A stretch of DNA of 64,000 nucleotides, taken from contig NZ_LR824569.1 of NCBI RefSeq assembly GCF_903969135.1, positions 1,302,001-1,366,000 on the forward strand, read 5' to 3'. Under the pieces are notes generated by a model. It was not told the DNA's origin. It was given only the letters and a program-made list of their open reading frames with translations, and searched no databases. Positions 34,860 through 43,804 of the stretch are shown here, one piece after another. How positions within the stretch are numbered: position 1 is the first letter of the stretch; each line of letters begins with the position of its first letter. The translations under genes and the position numbers were made by a program. The stretch comes from Chryseobacterium sp. JV274. GTDB taxonomy: Bacteria; Bacteroidota; Bacteroidia; Flavobacteriales; Weeksellaceae.

Positions 34860-35924
34860 ATGAATATTAAAATTACATTACTGCTTCTTCTTATTTCCAA
34901 TTATTTTTTTTCACAAACCATCAACCCGGAAAAATTAGATCATTATTTCAGTTATATTGAAAAGAATAATCTGGGAGTGGGCAGTTTATCTATTTTTAAA
35001 AATGGTAAAGAGGTTTATTCTAAAAATTTCGGACAAAAAAATATCCCGGAATTAACTTATAATAAGAATACTAAATATCAGGTAGGCTCTGTTACGAAAA
35101 TGATTACAGCCGTTTTAATTTTCAGGTTAATTGAAAAAAACAAACTGAATCTCAATACTCAACTTTCAGAGTTTTATCCGGAGATTCCCAATTCTGATAA
35201 AATGACCATTAAAAATTTATTGGAACATACCAGCGGGCTGGGAAGCTATGTGGTGAAAGATGGAGAAGTATGGGTTACCGGAAAAGTAAAGGACAAAGAG
35301 ATAATGGATTTGATCATCAAACAGGGAAAGAGTTTTGAGCCCGGTGAAAAAGTGGCATATTCTAACTCTGCTTATTATCTTTTAACGAAAATTCTCGAAA
35401 GAAAATATGAGAAATCGTTTTACAAGATCGTTCAATCAGAAATTATAAATCCTCTCCAATTAAAAAATTTAATACCTTTCAAAGCCAATCAAAAAAACAT
35501 ATTCCCACCTTTTCGTTATGAAAACAATTCCTGGAGTATGTTGAAAGAGGAAATAGACTTTCTCAATGTAATCGGCGTGGGTGATATCTCTTCAACACCT
35601 TATGATCTGAATATTTTCATCAACAGTTTATTCCATAATGTCATTCTGAAAAAAGAAACACTGAAACTGATGGAACCTGTATTGGGAAAGGAAAATTGGG
35701 GAAGAGGAATGGCAATCTGGGACTTTAATGGCATTACATTTTACGGCCATGGCGGCGATACCTTAGGATCACACGCTATTCTCATCTATAATAAAGAGGC
35801 AGATCTCTCCATCGCTTATAATACCAATGGAGAACGGATTAAAAAGGAGGATTTCATAAAAAATGTAGTTAATCTGCTCTATAACAAAGAAATTACGCTT
35901 CCTGAAATCAAAAACAAATTGTAA
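34860..35924 (+). CDS. Secreted beta-lactamase-family serine hydrolase
   Basis: A 354-residue exported protein from ATG 34860, which places the signal peptide (MNIKITLLLLLISNYFFSQ) first; the frame has an earlier ATG at 34836 that adds eight poorly fitting residues. Catalytic motifs: S77-V-T-K80 in VGSVTKMITA, tyrosine in YSNSAYYLL, and FYGHGGDTLGSHA near the end, where HGG replaces KTG. Periplasmic esterase or peptidase-like activity is likely; the substrate is unknown. It converges with the LysR gene 4 nt downstream. Confidence 0.82.
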   Translation: MNIKITLLLLLISNYFFSQTINPEKLDHYFSYIEKNNLGVGSLSIFKNGKEVYSKNFGQKNIPELTYNKNTKYQVGSVTKMITAVLIFRLIEKNKLNLNTQLSEFYPEIPNSDKMTIKNLLEHTSGLGSYVVKDGEVWVTGKVKDKEIMDLIIKQGKSFEPGEKVAYSNSAYYLLTKILERKYEKSFYKIVQSEIINPLQLKNLIPFKANQKNIFPPFRYENNSWSMLKEEIDFLNVIGVGDISSTPYDLNIFINSLFHNVILKKETLKLMEPVLGKENWGRGMAIWDFNGITFYGHGGDTLGSHAILIYNKEADLSIAYNTNGERIKKEDFIKNVVNLLYNKEITLPEIKNKL

Positions 35925-35928
35925 TAGA

Positions 35929-36795
35929 TCATAATAATTGCGCATGCATATCAATAAAGCACTGCAAAGCTTTGGACTGCGGTCCGTCTTTTCTGAAAAC
36001 AAGAATGGTGTTCATGGTTCCCAGCTGCTTATTGAGGCCATAGGTCTTAATGTTTCTTCCTGCGTAATATTTGGAGACAATTTCTTCCGGCAGTATGCTG
36101 ATTCCCAAACCTGCTTCTACGAAATTAATCACACCCTCAATAGAATTCAGGGTGGTACTTTTATAATTCAGAATTCCTTTATGGCTAAGCCACGATTCTA
36201 ATCTTTCTCTGAAAATACAGCCCTCATCAAATACGACGATCTTCAGGGGTTCGTTCGCAATCAGGGTTTGCAGGTTCGGGCCTTTTGATGAGGTAAGAAT
36301 GACAAGCTGCTCTTCTTTAATACAGATCTTTTCCAGTCCTTTGGCATTTACGGGAGCGGAAACGAAAGCAGCATCAAGCCTGTAATCCAGAACTCCGGAA
36401 AGTACGGCATCTCTTGTATCAGATTTAAACTCCAGCTCGATACCGGGATATTTTTCGTCAAAAGTATTGAGGATCTCGGGTACTTTCAAAGCCATTGTTG
36501 TTTCTATACAGCCTATTTTCAGACATCCTCTTATATTTTCACCGCTCAGAATATTGTTCTTTGCTTCTTCCACCAAATGCTGAATCTGTTTAGAATACTG
36601 CATCAGGATCATCCCTTCAGAAGTAAGCTCTACTTTCCTGGATGTACGTGAAAAAAGCTTAGTATCAAACTCATCTTCAAGACTTTTTATTCTTGCCGTA
36701 ACATTCGACTGAACCGTAAACATCGTGGAAGCGGCTTTGGTAAAACTTCCACTTTCTGCAACGGCTTCAAATATTTTTAAATCATTTATATTCAT
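35929..36795 (-). CDS. LysR-family transcriptional regulator
   Basis: A 288-residue LysR regulator: an N-terminal winged helix (FEAVAESGSFTKAASTMFT, then SNVTARIKSLEDEF) and a C-terminal effector-binding domain of the periplasmic-binding-protein fold. It is divergent from the alpha/beta hydrolase and MDR reductase genes, the classic LysR arrangement, so it probably controls them from the 93-nt gap, which is rich in ATTGATTATAATTAAT-like sequence. Confidence 0.9.
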   Translation of the reverse strand: MNINDLKIFEAVAESGSFTKAASTMFTVQSNVTARIKSLEDEFDTKLFSRTSRKVELTSEGMILMQYSKQIQHLVEEAKNNILSGENIRGCLKIGCIETTMALKVPEILNTFDEKYPGIELEFKSDTRDAVLSGVLDYRLDAAFVSAPVNAKGLEKICIKEEQLVILTSSKGPNLQTLIANEPLKIVVFDEGCIFRERLESWLSHKGILNYKSTTLNSIEGVINFVEAGLGISILPEEIVSKYYAGRNIKTYGLNKQLGTMNTILVFRKDGPQSKALQCFIDMHAQLL

Positions 36796-36863
36796 TTCAA
36801 CTAATCATTAAAAGTGATTGTATTGATTATAATTAATCGTTTTCAGTAATCAAATATCCGTAT

Positions 36864-36871
36864 TAATTTTG
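36864..36871 (+). promoter_or_regulatory. -7 element of the hydrolase/reductase operon
   Basis: TAATTTTG is an exact TAnnTTTG match, 17 nt before the ATG at 36889. The upstream T-N11-A-type dyad (about 36815-36835) could be the LysR site. Confidence 0.45.
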
Positions 36872-36888
36872 AACTGTCAAAAAAATCA

Positions 36889-37866
36889 ATGAAAACAATT
36901 TCAAGACAATTAATTGCAAGCCTGTCGCTTGGCTTAGTGATGAGCAATATGACCATGACTCAATCCAAACAAAAATTAACTTTAAACAATCACATTATGG
37001 AAAACCATCCTATCCACTACAGAAACATTAAAGTAAATGATCTAAACCTATTTTACAGAGAATCAGGCCCAACTGATGCTCCTGCAATACTTTTACTGCA
37101 CGGATACCCTACTTCATCCCATATGTTCAGAAACCTGATCCCGATTTTGAGTAAAAAATACCATGTCATCGCTCCAGATCTGCCTGGTTTTGGTTATTCT
37201 GATGCTCCGGATCACCAGCAGTTCTCATACACCTTTGACCGTCTTGCAGAAACGGTACAGGCATTTATTGATAAACTGGGAATGAAACGTTTTGCGGTTT
37301 ATATCTTTGATTATGGAGCTCCGGTAGGCTTACGCCTGGCCATGAACAATCCTGAAAAGATCACTGGTATCGTCTCCCAAAACGGAAACGCCTATGAAGA
37401 AGGATTAAGCAAGGAATGGAATCCTATACAGAAATACTGGAAAGATCCCTCACAGGAAAACCGCCTTGCATTGAAAGACTTTGTTTCTAAAGAAGCGACC
37501 CAATTTCAATATTATCATGGTGTTTCTGATCCTTCTCTCATTGCACCGGAATCGTATACCCTAGATCAGAAATTCCTTGACAGACCGGGTAATATAGAGA
37601 TCCAGCTGGACTTAATGAAAGATTACAGAACCAATGTAGCTTTATATCCCAAATTCCATGAATATTTCAGAAAACATCAGCCAAAGATGTTATTGGTATG
37701 GGGAAACAAAGATCCATACTTTTTGCCTGCAGGAGCTGAAGCTTATAAAAAAGATCTTCCCAATGCAAAATTAAAATTTTATGATACCGGGCACTTTGTG
37801 CTGGAAACCAACGCTGAAGAAATAGGTGCCGAAATATTTGAATTTATGGGAACACTGCCTCAATAG
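36889..37866 (+). CDS. Alpha/beta hydrolase with aspartate nucleophile (dehalogenase/epoxide-hydrolase-like)
   Basis: A 325-residue protein with an N-terminal export-like segment (residues 1-25) and an alpha/beta-hydrolase core. HGYP at 71-74 is the oxyanion-hole loop; the nucleophile elbow reads IFDYGAP, with D141 as nucleophile, so it belongs to the haloalkane dehalogenase/epoxide hydrolase branch rather than the serine esterases. The catalytic His is in DTGHFVLE. It shares an operon with the MDR reductase (46-nt gap) and is divergent from a LysR regulator, suggesting response to a reactive organic compound. The substrate is not predictable. Confidence 0.85.
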   Translation: MKTISRQLIASLSLGLVMSNMTMTQSKQKLTLNNHIMENHPIHYRNIKVNDLNLFYRESGPTDAPAILLLHGYPTSSHMFRNLIPILSKKYHVIAPDLPGFGYSDAPDHQQFSYTFDRLAETVQAFIDKLGMKRFAVYIFDYGAPVGLRLAMNNPEKITGIVSQNGNAYEEGLSKEWNPIQKYWKDPSQENRLALKDFVSKEATQFQYYHGVSDPSLIAPESYTLDQKFLDRPGNIEIQLDLMKDYRTNVALYPKFHEYFRKHQPKMLLVWGNKDPYFLPAGAEAYKKDLPNAKLKFYDTGHFVLETNAEEIGAEIFEFMGTLPQ

Positions 37867-37912
37867 TAAATGCAGGTCTTAAACTAATAAAAAGTAAGCG
37901 AAATATTTAATT

Positions 37913-38875
37913 ATGAAAACAATTGTCATAAAAAACTACGGAGGACCGGAAGTTCTGGAGGTAACGGAAAGTCCCGCTCCTTTTATAACAAATTCTTCTC
38001 AGGTATTAGTAAAAGTAAGGGCAACTTCGGTAAATCCTCTGGATTATCAGGTAAGACGTGGAGACTACGCATCTCAATTTGAATTACCTATCACAACCGG
38101 CCATGATATTGCGGGTAATGTTGTTGCCGTGGGTGAAGCTGTAACAAAATGGCAACCTGGTGATAAGGTCTATTATTCGCCACGTTTTGGCGGACCGGGC
38201 AGTTATGCAGAATATCACATTACCGACGAATCCTCATTATCCGGAATGCCAGATAACATCAGCTATGAGGAAGCCGCTGCGATTCCGCTTATTGGAGGAA
38301 CGGTATGGGAAATGCTCGTGGTAAGGGCTCAGATAAAAAAAGGAGACCGTATTCTCATTCTCGGAGGTGCAGGTGGTGTTGGCTCACTCGCTATACAGGT
38401 GGCTAAATCGCTAGGTGCTTATGTGTACACAACAGGGCAGAGCATTTTACACGAAAAGCTTCAGCATCTCGGAGCGGATGTGGTCATTGATCATCAAAAA
38501 GAAAACTGGGTTGAAGAAATACAGTCTTACACCCAGGGAAAAGGTGTTGATGTCATTATCGATACGGTTGGAGGAACTACGCTCTCAGACAGCCCTCTGG
38601 CTTTAGCTGATTATGGTACTGTAGTAACGCTGGTTGATATTGCACAGCCACAAAACCTTATCCATGCCTGGGAAAAAAATGCAACGTATCATTTTGTTTT
38701 TACCAGACAAAGCAGAGACGAGCTTCATCATATTACCCAATTGATAGAAACCGGACAGGTAAAACCCGTTATAGACAGTATCTACCCTATTGAAGAGGTT
38801 CAAAAAGCCCATCAGAGGATGGAGGATTCAAAACGCAACAAACCTTTATTGGGTAAAATAGTGCTTTCATTGTAA
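37913..38875 (+). CDS. NADP-dependent MDR oxidoreductase (quinone-reductase-like)
   Basis: A 320-residue medium-chain dehydrogenase/reductase without the structural or catalytic zinc ligands, as in quinone oxidoreductases. Visible blocks: VKVRATSVNPLDYQVR, GHDIAGNVVAVG, and the cofactor motif ILGGAGGVGSLAIQVAKSLGA. The C-terminus (PLLGKIVLSL) is typical. It follows the alpha/beta hydrolase gene in one operon, ending at the terminator at 38927. Confidence 0.88.
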   Translation: MKTIVIKNYGGPEVLEVTESPAPFITNSSQVLVKVRATSVNPLDYQVRRGDYASQFELPITTGHDIAGNVVAVGEAVTKWQPGDKVYYSPRFGGPGSYAEYHITDESSLSGMPDNISYEEAAAIPLIGGTVWEMLVVRAQIKKGDRILILGGAGGVGSLAIQVAKSLGAYVYTTGQSILHEKLQHLGADVVIDHQKENWVEEIQSYTQGKGVDVIIDTVGGTTLSDSPLALADYGTVVTLVDIAQPQNLIHAWEKNATYHFVFTRQSRDELHHITQLIETGQVKPVIDSIYPIEEVQKAHQRMEDSKRNKPLLGKIVLSL

Positions 38876-38926
38876 AACACAGGGGCAGCCGTTTTTAACA
38901 ACCCATAGAACAGGTGGCAAAAACTT

Positions 38927-38958
38927 AAAAGTATCATTGAATTCAATGATACTTTTTT
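38927..38958. terminator. Bidirectional terminator between MDR and MaoC genes
   Basis: AAAAGTATCATTG / CAATGATACTTTT, a perfect 13-bp stem around AATT, with T-runs after it on the plus strand (TTTTTTAT) and A-runs before it that serve the minus strand. Confidence 0.85.
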
Positions 38959-39005
38959 ATTGCATGGAGCATTATCAGTTAAAAATTATCAGTGTAAATT
39001 TTGTA

Positions 39006-39464
39006 TCAGGAAAAATGATAAAGAAAAACCACATCTCCTGTATAAGCAGGTTTTATATGATCTTTAATGAGCAGTTTGGCTTCAACAACTGCTTTTACTG
39101 TTCCCTTGAGGTTGATTACTGATTTTACCATTGCCTGCAGCTTTACCTCACTGTTTACCGGCACAGCGTCTCCGAATTTAAGATTCTCGATCCCGTAATT
39201 GATCTCCATTTTTACATTGCGAACATCGGCAATCTGTTTCCAGAGATAAGGAATCAATGATAAGGTCAGATAACCATGAGCAATGGTTGATTTAAAAGGG
39301 CCTTCTTTTTCTGCCCTTTCTTTATCTGTATGGATCCACTGATCGTCTAAAGTAGCATCTGCAAATCTGTTGATCTGCTCCTGATCTATCATATGCCAGG
39401 CAGAATCTCCAATCATCTGTCCTTCACAAGCCTTGTACTCATCAAAATTATTGATAACAATCAT
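39006..39464 (-). CDS. MaoC-like hot-dog dehydratase
   Basis: A 152-residue hot-dog-fold protein from ATG 39464; a longer frame (to 39539) adds 25 residues unlike the family. The hydratase-2 motif is visible: DDQWIHTDKERA followed by STIAHGYLTLSLIPYL, with the catalytic Asp/His pair. These enzymes hydrate enoyl-CoA thioesters. It is monocistronic, between two terminator-like hairpins. Confidence 0.85.
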   Translation of the reverse strand: MIVINNFDEYKACEGQMIGDSAWHMIDQEQINRFADATLDDQWIHTDKERAEKEGPFKSTIAHGYLTLSLIPYLWKQIADVRNVKMEINYGIENLKFGDAVPVNSEVKLQAMVKSVINLKGTVKAVVEAKLLIKDHIKPAYTGDVVFLYHFS

Positions 39465-39588
39465 ATTATTTCCTGGACCTTTTAAGGGATTAAAATATGT
39501 ACAGCATTTATAATGAATGCGGTAACGATTGCATATCAAGTCTCATATTTTATTTTTCAGATATCAATCTTCTTGAATCCCCGAAAAA

Positions 39589-39609
39589 CCTCTCACATAA
39601 AGTAAGAGG
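39589..39609 (-). terminator. Weak leftward terminator downstream of the cold-shock gene
   Basis: On the minus strand CCTCT / AGAGG (5 bp) is followed by TTTTTCGGGG. It could end transcription from the cold-shock gene, about 165 nt after its stop. Confidence 0.4.
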
Positions 39610-39725
39610 CTAATGAACATAATGAAAATAAAAAAAATCTACTTACATCAATGTCTTTTCAAACAATATATCCGGATACTAAAGTGTATGGATGTTGAAT
39701 TGTAAAAAATATAAAAATATGAGAC

Positions 39726-39757
39726 TTGACATGTCAAAAGATGTTAATTTAACATCT
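39726..39757. repeat. Two adjacent palindromes downstream of the cold-shock gene
   Basis: TTGACATGTCAA (39726-39737) is a perfect 12-bp palindrome. AGATGTTAA-T-TTAACATCT (39739-39757) is a perfect 9-bp inverted repeat beginning 2 nt later. They lie 19 nt beyond the stop of the leftward cold-shock gene and may stabilise its 3' end. Confidence 0.5.
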
Positions 39758-39775
39758 ATGCAATTAAGATTTCAA

Positions 39776-39970
39776 TTATGCTAACTTAACGTTAACAGCA
39801 TTTAAACCTTTATCACTTTTTTGTACATCAAAAACGACTTTATCATTTTCCTGGATCGATCTTGTGTTTAATCCTGAAGAATGTACAAATATATCTTTAC
39901 TTCCATCTGCTGGAGTAATAAAACCGAAGCCTTTTGCTTCATTGAAAAATTTTACGGTGCCTTCTTGCAT
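39776..39970 (-). CDS. Cold-shock domain protein (CspA family)
   Basis: A 64-residue OB-fold nucleic-acid chaperone. RNP1 (KGFGFI) and RNP2 (DIFVH) are intact, and the length is normal. It binds single-stranded RNA/DNA and prevents RNA secondary structure in the cold. It lies upstream of a leftward unit that also includes a DEAD-box helicase remnant, a common cold-shock pairing. Confidence 0.95.
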   Translation of the reverse strand: MQEGTVKFFNEAKGFGFITPADGSKDIFVHSSGLNTRSIQENDKVVFDVQKSDKGLNAVNVKLA

Positions 39971-40001
39971 TGTAATTATTATTAAAAATTATATATTATA
40001 G

Positions 40002-40018
40002 TCTGTAAACGTTACAGA
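40002..40018. promoter_or_regulatory. Palindrome in the cold-shock leader
   Basis: TCTGTAA-ACG-TTACAGA, a perfect 7-bp inverted repeat 32 nt upstream of the cold-shock ATG (39970, minus strand). It is either an operator or a structured cold-shock 5' leader. Confidence 0.4.
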
Positions 40019-40108
40019 TTCTATTTGTAAAAATGAAATAGCTGTTCATTCTATTCCGGTTCTTGTTCTGATCCTGTAGACATAGATTCAGTGGTGTATA
40101 CTGAAATT

Positions 40109-40894
40109 CTACGGCTGCTGGACCAATTTGCTGGTTACATGTTTGGTACGTGTAAGAAGCATTGTTCTTATGTTTTTTTTCTGCAGAGTATCAGTCTGCA
40201 CATCATTTTTCTTTTCTTTTTCTGCAAAACCATCCGCCTGCTTAGCGGTCTGCGCTGCAGAAGAAACCGGACTGACAATAACCTCCACAGGATTGTTCAG
40301 AATTGTTCCGGCAAAATGCCTTACACTTCCCGGGATTGTTGTAGAAAAAAACAGATTTTGTCTTTTCTGGGGAAGCAGTTTTACTACTTTTTTTATATCA
40401 TTAATGAAACCCATCTCAAGCATTTTATCTGCTTTATCCAAAACAAATACCTCAATTTTCGAAAGATCAATATGTCTTTGATTTTCCAAATCGAGCAGCC
40501 TTCCCGGTGTTGCCACAAGAATGTCCACTCTTTTTCTCAGTGCTGCAAGCTGGCTTCCGACAGGAATACCTTCGTACACAGAAAGCTGAGACAATGGCAA
40601 ATATTTACTGTAAATTCCAAGATTTTCTTCCAACTGTCTGGCTAATTCCGGTGTGGGCGTAAGTATTAAAATCCGTATTTCTTTATGTTCCGTAGTATGC
40701 CTTTTCAACAGTTGCAGAATAGGCATAATAAATGCTGCTGTTTTTCCTGTACCTGACTGGGAACATCCTACAACATCCCTGCCCGTTAAAATAAGTGGAA
40801 TTGCGTTACACTGTATTTCAGTAGGTCTGGAATATCCTGCTTCTGTCATGGCACGGATAATGGGATTGATTAGGTTTAAATTTTTAAAATTCAT
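40109..40894 (-). pseudogene. Truncated, degenerate DEAD-box RNA helicase (RhlE-like)
   Basis: From ATG 40894, 261 residues. The first RecA domain is recognisable (Q-motif TEIQCNAIPLIL, Walker A SQSGTGKT, ATPGRLLDLENQR), but key motifs have changed: PTRELA reads PTPELA, DEAD reads DKAD (catalytic Glu to Lys), and SAT reads STT. The second RecA domain stops after a shortened block (IRTMLLTRTKH), with no motif V or VI. A functional helicase is therefore unlikely; it is a decayed gene or a repurposed ATP-binding fragment. It lies 138 nt upstream of the cold-shock gene. Confidence 0.8.
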
Positions 40895-41079
40895 TATAAA
40901 TTCCGGCTTCCCGGTATTTCGTAAGCAAGTCTGTTTATCAGAATTGAGTTGGTATATCATTAAGGATAAACAAATAAAGAAAACTCTTTTCTGCTCATCA
41001 TTTTTCTTGTTTTAGCTACAATATTATCCTTACTACAGTATGGATTATCCAGCTATGACGCATCGCTTCTCTACAATAG

Positions 41080-41265
41080 AACTTTATACTCTTTGATTTC
41101 TGCCCAAGAAATGAAGACTATAAATTGGTAGCTGAAAAAGCAAAACTGAAAGAAAAAAATGTGATTTTAAACTATGACAGAATAGCAAAGGCAGTGACCT
41201 GTTTTATAAATGTTTTGCAAACCTACAATAAAAAAAGGCAAATACAATTTTATTTAAATGATTGA
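41080..41265 (+). other. Startless reading frame, possible gene remnant
   Basis: A 61-codon frame opens after TAG 41077-41079 and ends at TGA 41263-41265, reading protein-like (PRNEDYKLVAEKAKLKEKN, then LNYDRIAKAVTCFINVLQTY) but with no start codon. It overlaps the longest frame of the glycosyltransferase gene, supporting the downstream ATG at 41342 for that gene. The rest of 40961-41341 holds nothing recognisable. Confidence 0.3.
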
Positions 41266-41341
41266 TTATCAAAAAATTATTCTTATCTTCTACCAATCAA
41301 TCAAATTGTTTGCTATCGCGGATGATTTTAAACTCCGAATC

Positions 41342-42289
41342 ATGCAAATTTCCGATCCCATAGCCAAACCTCATCCCAAAACTCTGGAATCACCTACAGG
41401 CCCGCATGTAAGGATTGCTTATTTTATTATGGTACATCATAAACCTGAGGTATTTAAAGAGATGTTTCAGAAGATTTATACAAGGGATCAGTTTTATCTT
41501 ATCCATATCGACAGGAAAGCTAAGCCCGAATTCATTGAAGAAATACAGCTGTACATCGTTCAATTTCCGAATGTCTATATTCTGGACAGCCTGAATATTG
41601 TGTCAGGAGGCTTCAATATGGTTCAGGCAGAGCTGAATGCTATGGAATTTCTATTAAATGTAAGTAAAGAATGGGATTATTTTATCAACCTAAGCGGGGA
41701 AGATCATCCTCTGAAATCACAAAATATCATCCGCCAGTTTCTTTCCACCAATAAAGACCGGAATTATCTTTTTTATTATGACCAGAAATTTTACAGACCG
41801 GATACTCTGCAGAGAATACAGAATCATTTTACGGAATTAGCCTATATGATCTCATCCTTCATCTATAAAAGAACATTTATGAAGGGAGTGGTCCCCTATA
41901 TTGGCGGAAAATGGTTTATTTTCACCAGAGAAACCTGTACATTTTTAACCAGTAACAAAATAGTAATGGACTTTGAAGATTATTATCTTCATACTTTTCT
42001 GCCGGCAGAATCATTTTTTCAGACCGTTCTTATGAATACTTCATTTAGTGATATCATCATCAATGATGATAAAAGAGCGGTAGTTGAGAAATCAATTTTT
42101 CAAAACACACAGGACACATCCACTTATATTGAATCCTTACAATCCGGAAATCAGCTTTTTATCAGAAAAATAAATGGCAAAACTGATGAATATATAAGAA
42201 AATACATTGAAGAAAGTTTTCATCTCCCGTTGCCCTATGTAAATGAGATTGAAAGAGAATTAAAAAGGGATAACGACCATAACAACTGA
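41342..42289 (+). CDS. Core-2/I-branching-type glycosyltransferase (GT14, Branch family)
   Basis: A 315-residue protein from ATG 41342. The longer frame to 41258 adds 28 residues without conservation. Family motifs: AYFIMVHHKPEVFKEMF, FYLIHIDRKA, WDYFINLSGEDHPL and GGKWFIFTRE, then LPAESFFQTVLMNT. Members transfer N-acetylglucosamine or xylose onto glycan acceptors; bacterial relatives act in surface polysaccharides. No transmembrane segment is evident. No other glycan genes are adjacent. Confidence 0.85.
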   Translation: MQISDPIAKPHPKTLESPTGPHVRIAYFIMVHHKPEVFKEMFQKIYTRDQFYLIHIDRKAKPEFIEEIQLYIVQFPNVYILDSLNIVSGGFNMVQAELNAMEFLLNVSKEWDYFINLSGEDHPLKSQNIIRQFLSTNKDRNYLFYYDQKFYRPDTLQRIQNHFTELAYMISSFIYKRTFMKGVVPYIGGKWFIFTRETCTFLTSNKIVMDFEDYYLHTFLPAESFFQTVLMNTSFSDIIINDDKRAVVEKSIFQNTQDTSTYIESLQSGNQLFIRKINGKTDEYIRKYIEESFHLPLPYVNEIERELKRDNDHNN

Positions 42290-42369
42290 TGCTTCACCTG
42301 TATTCTGTCACCAGCCATCCCATGCGAGTATTTAAATGACATCTTACTCAAAGCTTTCGGTGGAATCAT

Positions 42370-42377
42370 TATATTTG
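42370..42377 (+). promoter_or_regulatory. -7 element of the YcaQ-like gene
   Basis: TATATTTG, an exact TAnnTTTG match, 35 nt before the ATG at 42413; no convincing TTG at -33. Confidence 0.45.
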
Positions 42378-42412
42378 AAAAAATATCACAAACAAATCTG
42401 TTTTCTTCGGAT

Positions 42413-43624
42413 ATGGAAAAGAAGTTGACTTTGGAGCATTTAAAGCTTGCAACATTAAATAGTCAGGGATTAACCCAAAATACACCATTCGGAACCGGAA
42501 AAGATGCGGTTCTTCATGCATTGGAGCATCTCGGATATATACAGATTGATACTTTGTCTATGGTGGAGCGCGCCCATCATCATACGCTCTGGACCAGAAT
42601 CCCGGACTTTAAAGCAGATGATCTGGAGGAACTGGTAGGAGAACGTAAAGTATTCGAATATTGGTTTCATGCCGCTTCTTATCTTCCAATGCAGGATTTT
42701 CGGTATGTTTTACCTCAAATGCTGACCATCAAACGAGGGGAGTCCCGTTACTACAATGCAGACCCAAAAGTAATGCAGTACGTTACAGATACCATCCGCC
42801 ACGAAGGCCCTAAACGGGCAAGAGATTTCGAAAACGAAAGTCATAAAACAGGAACCTGGTGGAACTGGAAACCTGCCAAACTGGCTCTTGAAAGACTTTT
42901 TATGCAGGGAGACCTGATGATCAGCGGACGTTCCGGTATGCAGAAAACATATGACCTGGCCGAAAGAGTTCTACCCACTTCCATGAATACCACAGAACCT
43001 ACTCCACTTGAGCTGGCGGAATATCTGGTAACAACCAATCTCCGTGCTTATGGATTTACTACGGTAAAGCAGATTACCCATCTTAGGAGTGGAAATGACC
43101 TGAAGAAGAATGTCAATATAGTGTTACAAACTATGCTGGAAGAAAACAGAATATCGAAAGTCAGGGTTGATGGAGGAAACTCCGTTTTTGTTCAAAATGA
43201 TCTGCTGGAAAAAACATTTGCTCTGACAGAATCCAGTGTACGGCTGCTGTCACCGTTTGATAATTCTATTATTCACCGTGACCGGATCAAACAGATTTTT
43301 GATTTTGATTTCAGGCTGGAATGTTATACTCCAAAGGAAAAAAGACAATATGGTTATTTCTGTCTGCCGATACTGTTTGGAAATCAGTTTATAGGAAGAG
43401 TTGATTGTAAAGCCCACAGAAAAGAAAAAAAATTTGAGCTTATTCATTTACATATTGAAAACAATACAATAGCTCCTGAAGTATGGCTTACCCCTTTTGT
43501 AGAAACCGTAAAACGTTTTGCAGTCTTCAACGGTTGTGAATCGTTAGTATTGACAAAGGTAAGTCCATCAAAATTAGGTACTGCTGTAAAAAAGGAGTTA
43601 TCCAGATCAAGGCTTACAAAATAA
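42413..43624 (+). CDS. YcaQ-family winged-helix DNA glycosylase (interstrand crosslink repair)
   Basis: A 403-residue protein of the HTH_42/YcaQ/AlkX family, which unhooks DNA interstrand crosslinks. The catalytic QxD motif is Q44-I-D46 in YIQIDTLSMVERAHHH; other family blocks are VFEYWFHAASYLP, RDFENESHKTGTWWNWKPAKLAL and RLLSPFDNSIIHRDRIKQIF. Full length for the family. Monocistronic, followed by a palindromic repeat. Confidence 0.88.
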   Translation: MEKKLTLEHLKLATLNSQGLTQNTPFGTGKDAVLHALEHLGYIQIDTLSMVERAHHHTLWTRIPDFKADDLEELVGERKVFEYWFHAASYLPMQDFRYVLPQMLTIKRGESRYYNADPKVMQYVTDTIRHEGPKRARDFENESHKTGTWWNWKPAKLALERLFMQGDLMISGRSGMQKTYDLAERVLPTSMNTTEPTPLELAEYLVTTNLRAYGFTTVKQITHLRSGNDLKKNVNIVLQTMLEENRISKVRVDGGNSVFVQNDLLEKTFALTESSVRLLSPFDNSIIHRDRIKQIFDFDFRLECYTPKEKRQYGYFCLPILFGNQFIGRVDCKAHRKEKKFELIHLHIENNTIAPEVWLTPFVETVKRFAVFNGCESLVLTKVSPSKLGTAVKKELSRSRLTK

Positions 43625-43655
43625 TCTTCATCAATCTATAAAAGGCAAAAGACCA

Positions 43656-43772
43656 TCTCAAAAGTGTCATTCTGAATGAAATGCAATGTAATGAAGAATC
43701 TCATATGTTTGATCGTTAATGAGATTCTTCCTTCGTCAGAATGACAAAAGTCAAATTGTTCGACGTTTGAGA
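43656..43772. repeat. Nested palindromic intergenic element (REP/MITE-like)
   Basis: Three nested inverted repeats: TCTCAAA/TTTGAGA (43656-43662, 43766-43772), GTCATTCTGA/TCAGAATGAC (43666-43675, 43736-43745) and a perfect 12-bp GAAGAATCTCAT/ATGAGATTCTTC (43693-43704, 43719-43730). It lies between convergent genes and could also terminate transcription. Similar sequences are, to my knowledge, scattered in Chryseobacterium genomes; only one copy is in the window. Confidence 0.75.
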
Positions 43773-43804
43773 CAGGCTCTTTATTTTTTCCGGGAAACCC
43801 CTGA

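Noticed and set aside
43656..43772. An insertion sequence
   Set aside because: No transposase frame lies between the inverted repeats, which are only 117 nt apart overall.
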